DNA of 64,000 nucleotides from Echinicola sp. 20G (lineage in GTDB: Bacteria > Bacteroidota > Bacteroidia > Cytophagales > Cyclobacteriaceae): NCBI RefSeq assembly GCF_015533855.1, contig NZ_AP024154.1:4842501-4906500 (forward strand). The letters are read 5' to 3'. This document shows positions 35,348-45,420 of the stretch, piece after piece (within the stretch, counting starts at the first letter, position 1; each line of letters begins with the position of its first letter). The notes below the pieces were generated by a model. The model was not told where the DNA came from, searched no databases, and was given only the letters and a program-made list of their open reading frames with translations. The position numbers were made by a program, and so were the translations under genes.

Positions 35348-35491
35348 ATTGCGGGGAGGTTGACACAGCTGCGGGCAGGCGCAAGCCTTGCGGGAAGAAG
35401 CTTTAGCTGTGTCTTGATTTTTCCCTGCCTACCGGCAGGCAGGTTTGCTTCGTTTCTTTTCATCTAAGGAAAAGAAATGAAGAGTAAAGCC
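35348..35491 (+). repeat. 144-bp inverted repeat, copy 1
   Basis: This copy matches 37367-37510 in inverted orientation over 144 bp with few differences. It contains CTGCCTACCGGCAG, an internal palindrome. The two copies flank the sulfatase gene at 35706-37226. Confidence 0.85.
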
Positions 35492-35705
35492 TTGAAGACA
35501 GACTTAATTATTAGAAAAAAACACTCCCAATAAAAAACTATAAAATATTATCCCAACATAATAGATGCTATTAATATCCAATCAACACAAAAGAAAATAG
35601 TTTTTATTCTTGTATTGTTCTCACAGATTTCCGCTGATTGAATTGGTATCAAACAACTTCTGCAATCATCAGCGCTATCTGCGGGAAATTTCATAAATTC
35701 ATCAT
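35492..35705. other. AT-rich non-coding stretch
   Basis: Together with the preceding repeat and hairpin it makes up the 416-bp gap between two sulfatase genes. I see no gene in it. Confidence 0.5.
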
Positions 35706-37226
35706 TTAAGGTAGCCCAATCGCTTTGGGATATTGATCGAGCTTGGCTTCCAATTCTTTGACGACTTCTGCTTGATCTGCGGCAATGTTCTTGGTTTCCT
35801 GAGGATCATCCTGATAGTCATACAACTCATATTCCACCGCTTTATTCTTATCCCTCATATGGGTCCATCTCACCATTCTATACCGATCAGTTCGGATGGC
35901 TTCTCCCAAATATCCTCCTCTATTGAAGGCGTGATAAGCGTGGTCTTTGATGATTTCCCCTCCATCTTTCAAGCTCGGTATCAAGTTGATTCCATCGATG
36001 GGTTGTGGTACGTCTGGTCTTTCCAAGCCTGCCAGTGCTGCCAAAGTCGGGAAGATATCCACCGTCTCAGCAAATTGCTTGGTGCTTCCGTTTGGGGAAG
36101 TGACTCCTGGAGCCCTAAAGATGATGGGGATTCTGTTCGCTTGTTCGTAATTGGTATGCTTGGTCCAGATGCCATGGTCTCCCAAGTGCCAACCATGATC
36201 TCCCCAAAGCACCACAATCGTATTTTCATCCAATCCTAACCTTTCCAATTCCCTGAGCACCTTACCTACTTGCGCATCCATATAGCTCAGGCTGGCATAG
36301 TAACCATGAACCAATTTCCGCTGCAGATCTTTTTCAAACAATTGCTGCTGGGTGGGAATAGGAAAAAACTGGTTGATCTCCCCACCATGTTTCATGGCAA
36401 ACTCAGGCGCATTTTCTGGACTTTTTTCGTAGTCTGCCAATGGCAAAGTTTCAGGATCATACAGGTCCCAGTATTTTTTGGGCACACTGAAAGGAAGATG
36501 TGGACGGGCAAAACCAACGGCCATAAAGAAAGGTTGGTCGTCATGGCTCTTGTGGTAACGTAAACGGTCAATGGCGTGACGCGCTACTCTACCATCCGCA
36601 TAGGCCTCATCGGTGACATCGGGACTTTCCCAGGCAGCTCCCCTTGGCAACTCATGATTTGGGGGAGTATCTTTGATATACATCGGTGTATTTTCAAAAT
36701 ATGCCTCTTCCCTGGTCAATTGGCCATGGGTACTTTCTGGATCCACGTATTCGATCACTTTTTCCTTCCAATGCGGAATGCTCCAAGAAGCTTCATCATT
36801 GGTGTTGCCATGCCCTATGTGGAAAACCTTGCCCATGGATTCAGCGGTATAACCTGCAGATCTAAAGTACTGCGGCATGGTTACGGCATCAGGTATCACA
36901 TCCCTAAATTCCTTCCCAAAATTATATAGTCCTGTGCTGGTAGATCTGGAGCCCAAAATCAAATTGTACCGGGAAGACACACAAACCGCCTGGTTGCAGT
37001 AAGCTTGGTCAAAACGCATTCCGCTATTTGCCAATTCGTCGATATTGGGACTGATGGCGTGTTCATCACCATAAACCCCCAAATTGGGCTTAAGGTCATC
37101 CACCAAGATCAAAAGGATATTCGGTTTTTTCTGTTGGGCTTTCACTGGGCCAATCTTAAAAAGCAACAAGGCCAGCATGGTCCAACAAGCCAAGAAAGTG
37201 AAATTCCTGTTTTTAGTACTTTTCAT
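35706..37226 (-). CDS. Iduronate-2-sulfatase-like sulfatase with variant motif
   Basis: A 506-residue exported sulfatase (signal about 1-31, KAQ). Metal Asp43/Asp44 (LVDDLKP), GKVFHIGHG, FARPHLPFSVPKKYWDLY and WGDHGWHLGDHGIW are typical of the iduronate-2-sulfatase-like group. The active-site motif is C82-V-S-S-R86, with Ser in place of the Pro of CxPxR. The catalytic Cys and Arg remain. It probably acts on a sulfated sugar released by the locus. It is flanked by 144-bp inverted repeats. Confidence 0.9.
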   Translation of the reverse strand: MKSTKNRNFTFLACWTMLALLLFKIGPVKAQQKKPNILLILVDDLKPNLGVYGDEHAISPNIDELANSGMRFDQAYCNQAVCVSSRYNLILGSRSTSTGLYNFGKEFRDVIPDAVTMPQYFRSAGYTAESMGKVFHIGHGNTNDEASWSIPHWKEKVIEYVDPESTHGQLTREEAYFENTPMYIKDTPPNHELPRGAAWESPDVTDEAYADGRVARHAIDRLRYHKSHDDQPFFMAVGFARPHLPFSVPKKYWDLYDPETLPLADYEKSPENAPEFAMKHGGEINQFFPIPTQQQLFEKDLQRKLVHGYYASLSYMDAQVGKVLRELERLGLDENTIVVLWGDHGWHLGDHGIWTKHTNYEQANRIPIIFRAPGVTSPNGSTKQFAETVDIFPTLAALAGLERPDVPQPIDGINLIPSLKDGGEIIKDHAYHAFNRGGYLGEAIRTDRYRMVRWTHMRDKNKAVEYELYDYQDDPQETKNIAADQAEVVKELEAKLDQYPKAIGLP

Positions 37227-37366
37227 TCTATTTACTCAATATTGGTTTTAAATTATTTTTTACCTCTTGTGCTAGTTGTATACTTATGCAAAGTCTATTG
37301 TTTTGAAACAATATTTTAATTAGTGGAAATTGGAAATGATTTTTCTACCAATTAACCTGTACTCTA

Positions 37367-37510
37367 GGCTTTACTCTTCATTTCTTTTCCTTAGATGAAA
37401 AGAAACGAAGCAAACCTGCCTGCCGGTAGGCAGGGAAAAATCAAGACACAGCTAAAGCTTCTTCCCACAAGGCCACCGCCGCCCCGCAGCTGTGCCAACC
37501 TCCCCGCAAT
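37367..37510 (-). repeat. 144-bp inverted repeat, copy 2
   Basis: Reverse-complement copy of 35348-35491. The gap between the sulfatase gene (start 37226) and the GH43 gene (end 37557) otherwise holds only AT-rich sequence with no gene. Confidence 0.85.
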
Positions 37511-37556
37511 AATAACCTTACCAAATTAATAGTCTTTAACTTACTAGCACAATGTG

Positions 37557-38696
37557 CTATTTCTTCTCAAAAGACTGTGCTTCATCCGGTCCTGGCATGG
37601 CATAGTCTGGATCAAGGGCACGGATATAAATCTCTCCATTATCCAGCACTTTCACTTCCAAAGGAACAATGGTCATTCCCTGCTCATTAATGGTTTGGGC
37701 AGTTTCTCCCAAATCATTTTGCTGAATTCCTTCCCGATCCACGGGCGGCACATTTCCATTATAAAAAGCCGTACACCACCATCTCCCCTCCTTGTCCTGA
37801 AAAGGAGTCCCATGTCCTAAAAAGCGACCAACAAACTTTCTTGGCCCGTAAGGTCCAGTGATATTGTCTGAAGTACAGTAGTAGAGATTATAGGAACCTT
37901 TCCGCATTTTATCAGTGGACCAGGCCGTACCGAAATGCACATATTTGTCGCCTATTTTCCTTAAGGTCGCACCTTCATGGCCAATTACCCTATTGGCTGG
38001 ATCAATACGCTTAGGCTCGGCTGCCAAGCCTTTAAACCCAGGCTTGATCGGTGCAATAAATGTATTTCCCCAAAGCAAATACCAAGTACCATCATCATCT
38101 CTGAACAAGCTCGGGTCATGTTTATTTCGCATATCATCTCCCATAGGAAAAGTAAAAGGCCCTGATGGGTTATCCCCTTCAGAAATGGCCAAGTTGGCTC
38201 CACCTTGAACGGGATCAGGAGAAGTATGTACATAAATCCACTGCCCATTGACATGATATACTTCAGGAGCCCACAAACGCCAATCGCTGGCAGGCTTTTC
38301 ATTCAATTTATCCGGCATTTTTTTCGCCCAGTACCCTTCTGCCAAATCAAATGGCTCTCCAAGGTATTCCCAATCAAAAAGGTCCTTGCTTTTCCAAACC
38401 CTGACCTTATGCCCCACAATGCTTGGGGTGCCAAAGAGTTCCATATTTTGGGCATCCAAACCTGTATTGTAGGGCTCTGTAGTTTCCCTAGGGTCATTCG
38501 GCAAAGGTGTAGTACCTGTCAAATAATAATAACCGTCCTCATCCAGAAGGATATAAGGGTCGCGAATCCAACCATCTTTTAGGTAGATCGCTTGGTCATG
38601 CGCTTCATAGGCTGCCTCTTTATCTTGCTGTCCAAAAACAGGAATGGTCATCAAACAGCATATCAAGGCCAAAAGTATATTTTTCTTATTGTTCAT
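37557..38696 (-). CDS. Secreted GH43-like glycosidase
   Basis: A 379-residue protein with a Sec signal (about 1-22, FGQ). The five-bladed propeller signatures are RDPYI with base Asp46, HDPSLFRDDDGTWYLLWG supplying the second Asp, and a GHEGATLRKIGDKYVHFG block with the likely acid Glu. GH43 enzymes remove arabinose, xylose or galactose residues. It sits between sulfatases, so it should act on a desulfated side chain; the sugar is not readable. Its start overlaps the end of the preceding sulfatase gene by 11 bp. Confidence 0.85.
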   Translation of the reverse strand: MNNKKNILLALICCLMTIPVFGQQDKEAAYEAHDQAIYLKDGWIRDPYILLDEDGYYYLTGTTPLPNDPRETTEPYNTGLDAQNMELFGTPSIVGHKVRVWKSKDLFDWEYLGEPFDLAEGYWAKKMPDKLNEKPASDWRLWAPEVYHVNGQWIYVHTSPDPVQGGANLAISEGDNPSGPFTFPMGDDMRNKHDPSLFRDDDGTWYLLWGNTFIAPIKPGFKGLAAEPKRIDPANRVIGHEGATLRKIGDKYVHFGTAWSTDKMRKGSYNLYYCTSDNITGPYGPRKFVGRFLGHGTPFQDKEGRWWCTAFYNGNVPPVDREGIQQNDLGETAQTINEQGMTIVPLEVKVLDNGEIYIRALDPDYAMPGPDEAQSFEKK

Positions 38697-40116
38697 TTTT
38701 TCTTTTTTCTATTGTGCTGGCATTTGGTTTAGGGCCATCGATTGGATAGGGTTTGTGGTAGACCTTTTGTTGATCCCCTTGCTCCTCCATCCAGCTTTTC
38801 AATTGGTTTTCCATCTCCTTAATTAGAACGTTGTACTTTTCATCATCCGCAAGGTTATATTGCTCATTCGGATCATTGGCCAAGTCATAAAACTCCACCT
38901 CTGGGCGGACAAAGTACTTCTGGACAATGGCCGCTGCCAATGGATTATGGGCAGCCTCCTTATCCCAGCTGTCCCAATAAGCTCCTGCTCCATCTTTCCT
39001 CAAAATATCCGAATGATTGGTGTGCAAGGCATCAGGAACCAGGTTAATGATCAACTTATAGCGTTGGTCCCGAATGCTTCTGATGGGATAAACATTGAAG
39101 TTACCATCTCCGCTGTGCGTGGTGTAAATAAAATCCCTGAATTCGTCGGCTTCCCCTTTTAGGACATCCGTAAATGGTTTTCCGTCCAAGTCAGCAGGAA
39201 TCTTTGAGCCTGAAATATTCAGCATGGTCGGTAGGATATCTACCCAACTGACCATGGCATTTGTTTTACTTCCCGGCTCAATCACTCCCGGCCATTTCAC
39301 GATCAAAGGCGTTCGGATACCGGCATCATAAAGGTTCCATTTTGCAAAAGGCCACTGCGCACCATGATCACTGGTAAAAAGGGTAAAAATATTCTCCCCA
39401 AGCATATTCCCTAGGTATTCCAAGACCTCCCCCATTTCATTGTCCATTCCACTTACATCAGTAAAATACCTTGCCCGATGTTCCCGGGTAGCTTTGGTAT
39501 CAATAAAACAGGGAGGCAAATCCACTTCTTCAGGATCATAATCCATTTCCTCTGTCCACCAAACATGGGGTCTTCTGTCCCCCACAAATATGCAAACAGG
39601 TCCCTCCACTTGGGTAGAATCAAAGTATTGGCTGATGTTTTGGTAAAGGTTGACTTGCTGATCATGATGAAAGTCAAAACCACACCTCTCATTTCCCCCA
39701 TAGTGGGCCACCTTTCCAAAGGCAAATACAGCATAACCGTTCTCTTTGAGGTTTTGGATCAAGTAAGGAATCCCTTTTTCAGGAAAGGAATGATTGGTTT
39801 CTGCACCACTTCTGGCAGGCATCAAACCTGTGAGCAAAGCTGCCCTACTAGGAGCACAGGATGGTGATGCCACAAAAGCGTTGTTAAAGGTCATTCCTTC
39901 TTTACTCAGCTTTTCCAATACAGGTGTCTTGACCACTTCGGCACCATAGACAGATACATCCAGGTAGCCCAAGTCGTCGGACAAGTACACAATCATATTG
40001 GGTTTTTCTTGAGCCTTGAGTTCTAAAGTAAAGGTCATTCCAAAAAAAAATAAAAGCATTGCCATTATATCGGCGCGGAAATAGACTTGCCTGCTTTGGT
40101 TGGTTTTTAGGGTCAT
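38686..40116 (-). CDS. Sulfatase, heparan-N-sulfatase-like
   Basis: A 476-residue exported sulfatase. Asp47/Asp48 (YLSDDLGY) and C87-A-P-S-R91 followed by AALLTG form the active site, and TSDHGAQWPFAKWNLYDAG is typical of sulfamidase-like S1 enzymes. The signal peptide is long if the ATG at 40116 is used; ATG at 40065 would give a shorter one. It is coupled to the GH43 gene by an 11-bp overlap and follows SusD by 285 bp. Confidence 0.9.
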   Translation of the reverse strand: MTLKTNQSRQVYFRADIMAMLLFFFGMTFTLELKAQEKPNMIVYLSDDLGYLDVSVYGAEVVKTPVLEKLSKEGMTFNNAFVASPSCAPSRAALLTGLMPARSGAETNHSFPEKGIPYLIQNLKENGYAVFAFGKVAHYGGNERCGFDFHHDQQVNLYQNISQYFDSTQVEGPVCIFVGDRRPHVWWTEEMDYDPEEVDLPPCFIDTKATREHRARYFTDVSGMDNEMGEVLEYLGNMLGENIFTLFTSDHGAQWPFAKWNLYDAGIRTPLIVKWPGVIEPGSKTNAMVSWVDILPTMLNISGSKIPADLDGKPFTDVLKGEADEFRDFIYTTHSGDGNFNVYPIRSIRDQRYKLIINLVPDALHTNHSDILRKDGAGAYWDSWDKEAAHNPLAAAIVQKYFVRPEVEFYDLANDPNEQYNLADDEKYNVLIKEMENQLKSWMEEQGDQQKVYHKPYPIDGPKPNASTIEKRKNEQ

Positions 40117-40401
40117 TTAGGGTTACGGTTTTATAAATTCAAGATGGGGAACTGCGTGAAAACTTTTCCTTCCCTATCCTTTCGAAGGTCTAAAATCAAG
40201 GATTTAAATACTCTCAATTTATAATCAAATTTTACAACATTTCCGTCAAATATGCTCCGGTGGTAAGTTAGTAGCCTTTTGAAGAAGTCGAATCCACGGC
40301 ACCCTTAATCTGGTACCATGGATTCAAATCTCCCTTATTTAGATCTCAAGAACCTTGGTAGGCAATACTTGATATTATCATCTAGCTACTTTTTACTTCT
40401 T

Positions 40402-41865
40402 CTAATATCCATCATTTTGAACCAAATTTGGATTGGCATCCAAAGCGGCCTGAGGAATAGGAAAAAGCACATGGGTGGCTTTGGCATTGCTGACACCCCG
40501 CGCTTGAGCGGAAGAAACAAAAGTCCCCAACCTGATCTGGTCTTCCCTCCTTTTGCCTTCTGTATAAAATTCCCATGCCCGCTCATCGAGCAAATGAGTT
40601 CTTAAGGCCTCCGTTGAACCAAAATCTGTCAAGCTCAATGGGGCTACATCTGCCCTTTCCCTGACCATATTGATCAAGTCAATGGATTCTTGGTTGGGAC
40701 CATTCAGCTCATTCAATGCCTCGGCCCGACTTAACAAAATGTCTGCATAACGAACCCCAGGCACATCATTGCCATGTTCATTTCCCAATCCATCCGGATC
40801 TGGCCAATACTTAAATGACCGGGTGTTGTTATTGTTCAGCAAGGAAACGGTATTTCCTTGACCGTTGACATAGCTATCGATGATCAGGTCCATTCTCTTG
40901 TCTCCTGCTTCAAAAGAATTGTAAAAACTGTCATAGAGCCTGTATTGGGCAGCCCAGTTTCTCCAGGAATTCTGGAAGGTCAGCCCTGTTTCGGGCTCAA
41001 AGGCAAAACCTTCAGGAAAAGCCCCATTGATATAGTTATTGCCAGGCACCTGTGGGATTTGCGGGTAGTAAAGTATAAACTCACTGTTCCGCTCATTTTC
41101 TACCCTGAAAAGCATGGCATAATCAGGATAGAGGGTATATTCCCCCATATTCATCACTTCAAGGGCCATGTCCGCAGCTTTCTGCCACTGCTTGGTATTC
41201 AAGTAAAACTTTGTCAGCAATGCTCTCGCTCCACCATTGGTTGCCCTACCATAAGCTTGCTCTTCACCCGGAGCAGGCAAATCAGGAATCACGGCCAACA
41301 ATTCTGTCTCTATAAATTGCCGCATCTCTTCTTCACTAGGTCGAGACAAATACAGTTCGTCTTCCACTCCTGTCCGCAAGGGAACCGGTCCAAACCAAGT
41401 ATGTAGGTAGTAGTAGCTCAACGCCCTAACAAACTTGGCTTCAGCAGCATAGGTGCTTTTGTCAGCATCGCTGATATTGGCCAGCTCCACATTATCCAAG
41501 ACCACATTGGCATTCCTTATCGCACGATAGGGCTTCAACCACATGTCCCCATACATCCATCCCACAGAAGCATCCCATGTAAAGTCAATCATCAATACGG
41601 CGGTCCGGTTTTCACCGCCACCAGTTTCCCATTCTATATCAGTACACCATTCTTCAATGTTCCTTACGCTATGATGGGAATAACCATTCAAGTATCCTTC
41701 CGCGTAGGCCGCATCCAAGGTCGATTTGATTCCTTCCTGCGTAGTCAAGAAATTTTCCGGTGCCATTTGGGAATACAATTCCTCATCCAACATTTCAGAG
41801 CAGCCCCCAATCAATCCAGCACAAAGCACCAATATATTTAGCTTTAGTATTTTTAAATTTTTCAT
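40402..41865 (-). CDS. SusD/RagB-family outer-membrane glycan-binding lipoprotein
   Basis: A 487-residue protein with lipobox Cys22 (LIGGC) and the SusD helical (TPR-like) scaffold: KFVRALSYYYLHTWFGPVPL and VRYADILLSRAEALNELN are hallmark regions. It lids the TonB-dependent SusC channel encoded 12 bp upstream and binds the incoming oligosaccharide at the cell surface. Confidence 0.95.
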   Translation of the reverse strand: MKNLKILKLNILVLCAGLIGGCSEMLDEELYSQMAPENFLTTQEGIKSTLDAAYAEGYLNGYSHHSVRNIEEWCTDIEWETGGGENRTAVLMIDFTWDASVGWMYGDMWLKPYRAIRNANVVLDNVELANISDADKSTYAAEAKFVRALSYYYLHTWFGPVPLRTGVEDELYLSRPSEEEMRQFIETELLAVIPDLPAPGEEQAYGRATNGGARALLTKFYLNTKQWQKAADMALEVMNMGEYTLYPDYAMLFRVENERNSEFILYYPQIPQVPGNNYINGAFPEGFAFEPETGLTFQNSWRNWAAQYRLYDSFYNSFEAGDKRMDLIIDSYVNGQGNTVSLLNNNNTRSFKYWPDPDGLGNEHGNDVPGVRYADILLSRAEALNELNGPNQESIDLINMVRERADVAPLSLTDFGSTEALRTHLLDERAWEFYTEGKRREDQIRLGTFVSSAQARGVSNAKATHVLFPIPQAALDANPNLVQNDGY

Positions 41866-41877
41866 ATCCCTTTCAGT

Positions 41878-44800
41878 TTAAAATCCAAGTTTTACGCCCA
41901 ACAAAAACGAAGTTGCCGTAGGATAGGCATTGTAATCAATCCGAATATTGGCATTGCCGTTTGGATTGACAGCGGGATCCACTCCATCATAATTGGTGAT
42001 GGTCCATAAGTTGGTTCCTGTCACATATACTTGAGCAGAACGGAAGGTATTACTTCTTTGCATTGGAATAGTATAGTTCAGGGTTACCGTGTTCAAACGC
42101 AAGTAAGAGGCATCCTGAATCGTGTAAGAGTTGACCTCTTTTTGACCTTGGGCCGTAGGGTTGATAAATGAAGGATACACACTGGAAGGGTTTTCCGGTG
42201 TCCAGCGGTTAAGGTAAGGTTCTGCAAATTTGTTTCTCCTGAAGTTGATCGGGAAATAAGTATCTACCAGGTTGTTGTTCAACATGCTGATGCCATGCAC
42301 TCCTTCGAAGAATACATAAAGACTAAACCCTTTGTACTCAAAAGTATTGGCCAAGGAATAGGTCAAATCCGGAAAGGAATTCCCTAATACTTCCCTGTCA
42401 TCTGCATTGACGGTTTGATCTCCGTTCACATCCCGAAACTTCATGTCTCCAGGACCAACATTGTCAGTAGTTTGGTCAAAGTCATCTCCTTCCTGCCAGA
42501 CTCCATCCACCTGATAGCCATAAAAAGAGTACATCGGCAACCCTTCTTTGATGATCCAAATCTGGTTGGCAAAACCAGCACCACCTCCAATTATCTGTCC
42601 TACTCCTCCTAGGCTGGTCACTTCATTTTTCACCGTTGCCATGTTCAGGGTGGTTGTCCATGTAAACTCACCATCCATGTTTACCGATGTGATGGCCGCT
42701 TCAATACCTGAATTTTTCACACTTCCAATATTTGTGATTCTGTTGGTATAACCCGTTGATGTAGGAATCGGTAAATAGAGCAGCATGTCAAAAGTGTTTT
42801 TTCTGAAATAATCCAAGCTACCAAAAATCCTGTCCCTGAATAAACCAAAGTCCAAACCTATATCCCACTGCTCGGTGGTCTCCCATTTTAAGTCTGCATT
42901 GGGAATACGGGCAGGCTGGGTAGTGGACACCTTTTGATCGTTGAATACCGCATCCGGACCGGGAACAAAAGTACTGATGGAAAGATAATTGCCAATTTCC
43001 TGATTACCCGTCTGCCCCCAACTGGCCCTGAATTTGAATGTGCTCAACGCCTCCAAGTTTTGCATAAACGGCTCCTCTTTCATTTTCCAGGCAAAGGCTC
43101 CTGAAGGGAAATAACCAAACTTATTGTTCTCACCAAACCTGGATGAACCATCGATCCTTAATGTTCCGGTAAACAGGTATTTGTCATTCAAGGTGTAATT
43201 CACCCTTCCTAAATAAGACAATAACCTGTTGGTAGCCTTGAAGCTGTTGATGTTAAATTGGGTAGGATCCCCAAGGCCGATGTTGTCTGTTCCAGTGGCG
43301 TCAGAAGGAAAGCTTTTACCGTGACTGGATGTATTGGCCATAGAAAAATTTTGAGTGGTCACACCGGCCACAGCTGTTAAATGATGCCCGTCAAAAACTT
43401 TATCATAGGTAGTCGTAAACTCCACCAAATAGTTAGACTGTCGCTCTTGAAAGATGGTGGCAATTCCACCATTGGCCAGCCCATCCTTAGTTGAGCGATC
43501 GATGTACACATCCTTTCGCTGATTGGTCACATCTGTTCCCAGGTTCAATTTCACCGAAAGTTCGGGCAGAATTTTATAATTGGCATAGGTAACTGCCATC
43601 GTACGGTAGCGCTCAATCAATGCATTCTTACCATATGCCAATGCCAAAGGGTTATCGATGGAAATGTAAGGAGAAATGCGGTAGCGCCCATCATCTCCAT
43701 AAATACTTAAGGTAGGATCAAAATTATAAGCGGCGTAAAGAGCTCCGTTGTTTTCATTTACCCCAAAAGATTGTGCTGGCACTTGGTCATTCTCACTAAA
43801 GGAGGTGTTCATATTCAAACCTACTGTCAATCGATCGGAGAACTTATTTTCCAAGTTCAACCGGGCACTGTAGCGTTCAAAGGAAGAACTTTTGACTACC
43901 CCTTGTTGGTTGAAATAGTTCAAGGCCGCGAAATAATTGGTCTTTTCATTTCCTCCCGAAAAGGACAGGTTCTGATTGGTCACAGGGGCACTGGTCCTGA
44001 AAAGTTCTTCCTGCCAATCTGTACCACCATTTTCAATGACGTCTACGGTTTGATCAGCGATTCCTCCCCCATCTGCTATAAGGTCATTCATCACCATCTG
44101 ATATTCCTCCGCACTCAAAATGTCTAACTTCCTGGCCACATTTTGTACCCCTACATAGCCATCATAGTTGATCCTCATTTCCCCAGCTCTTCCCTTTTTG
44201 GTGGTCACCATTATGACCCCATTGGCGCCTCTTGCGCCATAAATAGCTGTGGCGGAAGCATCCTTTAGGATCTCAATGGATTCAATATCATTGGGATTGA
44301 TGGCCGCCAAAGGGTTGGTGGGCGTTCGGATGTCCGGGTAATTTCCCCCTCCAGAAGTGGTCATGGAAGAATTGTCGATTGGCAATCCATCGATCACGTA
44401 GAGGGGACCTGTTCCTGCATTGATCGAACTGGCACCTCGGATGCTGATGGAAATTCCCCCTCCAGGCTCTGAACTGTTTTGCACCACATTGACCCCTGCC
44501 GCCTTGCCTTTGAGCAATTGGTCCACAGAAGTGTTGACTCCTTGGTTTTGCTCATCGGACTTCAGGGAAACTACTGAGCCAGTCAGATCGCTCTTTTTCA
44601 CCGTACCATAACCGACCACCACTACCTCCTCCAAGGCCTGGGTATCTTCTTGCATTTCAATGTCAATGGTACTTTGATTGCCTACTGCAACCCGCTGGGT
44701 CATAAAGCCAATGAAAGAATAGATCAAAACATCTCCTTCTTCCACCGTAATTTCATAATGACCATCCATATCGGTGACTGTTCCTTTACCTGTACTTTCC

Positions 44801-45264
44801 ACTTTCACGGTCACGCCTGGCATAGGCTCTCCGGTGTCATCCACCACATTTCCGCTGATGGTGACTTCGGCCATTTCTTTGATTTCTACCTGCTTACTTT
44901 TGGTATTTTGGTTGACATGGATATTGTCATTGATCTGGGTAAAGCTCAAACCTGTCTGCTTGGATAAGGTAACCAACAGGTCATACACGGTCCCACTATG
45001 GATATCGGCCTCCACACGCTGAGAGGTGTTGATTCCATTTTCATTCAATGTAAACCTAAAATCTGTTTTGCGCTCTACTTCTTTGAACACCGCATCCAAA
45101 GTCCTGTTTTGCAAACGGATATCCAACGTCACATCCTCAATGGTTTTCCTCTGAGCCTTACTCGTATTGGCTAGCAGTACGGTGCAAAAGACCAGCTGAA
45201 TGAGAAACCCATATAATATTCTCATAGACATCACTATTAGTTGTCTCAGTATTTTTTTTTGCAT
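41878..45264 (-). CDS. SusC/RagA TonB-dependent receptor with STN domain
   Basis: About 1128 residues from the ATG at 45264 (a longer frame reaches 45318 but starts with an unlikely leader). After the signal comes an STN domain (about 35-105), which contacts an anti-sigma factor, a carboxypeptidase-like repeat (VTISGNVVDDTGEPMPGVTV), a TonB box region, the plug with SIRGASSINAGTGPLYVIDG, and the beta barrel. It imports oligosaccharide across the outer membrane. The STN domain and FecR/ECF genes upstream imply ligand-triggered induction. Confidence 0.95.
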   Translation of the reverse strand: MQKKILRQLIVMSMRILYGFLIQLVFCTVLLANTSKAQRKTIEDVTLDIRLQNRTLDAVFKEVERKTDFRFTLNENGINTSQRVEADIHSGTVYDLLVTLSKQTGLSFTQINDNIHVNQNTKSKQVEIKEMAEVTISGNVVDDTGEPMPGVTVKVESTGKGTVTDMDGHYEITVEEGDVLIYSFIGFMTQRVAVGNQSTIDIEMQEDTQALEEVVVVGYGTVKKSDLTGSVVSLKSDEQNQGVNTSVDQLLKGKAAGVNVVQNSSEPGGGISISIRGASSINAGTGPLYVIDGLPIDNSSMTTSGGGNYPDIRTPTNPLAAINPNDIESIEILKDASATAIYGARGANGVIMVTTKKGRAGEMRINYDGYVGVQNVARKLDILSAEEYQMVMNDLIADGGGIADQTVDVIENGGTDWQEELFRTSAPVTNQNLSFSGGNEKTNYFAALNYFNQQGVVKSSSFERYSARLNLENKFSDRLTVGLNMNTSFSENDQVPAQSFGVNENNGALYAAYNFDPTLSIYGDDGRYRISPYISIDNPLALAYGKNALIERYRTMAVTYANYKILPELSVKLNLGTDVTNQRKDVYIDRSTKDGLANGGIATIFQERQSNYLVEFTTTYDKVFDGHHLTAVAGVTTQNFSMANTSSHGKSFPSDATGTDNIGLGDPTQFNINSFKATNRLLSYLGRVNYTLNDKYLFTGTLRIDGSSRFGENNKFGYFPSGAFAWKMKEEPFMQNLEALSTFKFRASWGQTGNQEIGNYLSISTFVPGPDAVFNDQKVSTTQPARIPNADLKWETTEQWDIGLDFGLFRDRIFGSLDYFRKNTFDMLLYLPIPTSTGYTNRITNIGSVKNSGIEAAITSVNMDGEFTWTTTLNMATVKNEVTSLGGVGQIIGGGAGFANQIWIIKEGLPMYSFYGYQVDGVWQEGDDFDQTTDNVGPGDMKFRDVNGDQTVNADDREVLGNSFPDLTYSLANTFEYKGFSLYVFFEGVHGISMLNNNLVDTYFPINFRRNKFAEPYLNRWTPENPSSVYPSFINPTAQGQKEVNSYTIQDASYLRLNTVTLNYTIPMQRSNTFRSAQVYVTGTNLWTITNYDGVDPAVNPNGNANIRIDYNAYPTATSFLLGVKLGF

Positions 45265-45420
45265 AGTTTTAAAATGTTTAAGTGATAACTGCTTAAGCTT
45301 CCTGTCTGCACCGACCAAAGTTCAGGACAGGAACATTTGCGGCAGGTAGCATTCTCCCCAGAATCCTATCTGCCTCTTTGCTAGCTCGAATTGGGATTTT
45401 TCATGTTAGTTAGGGTTAGG

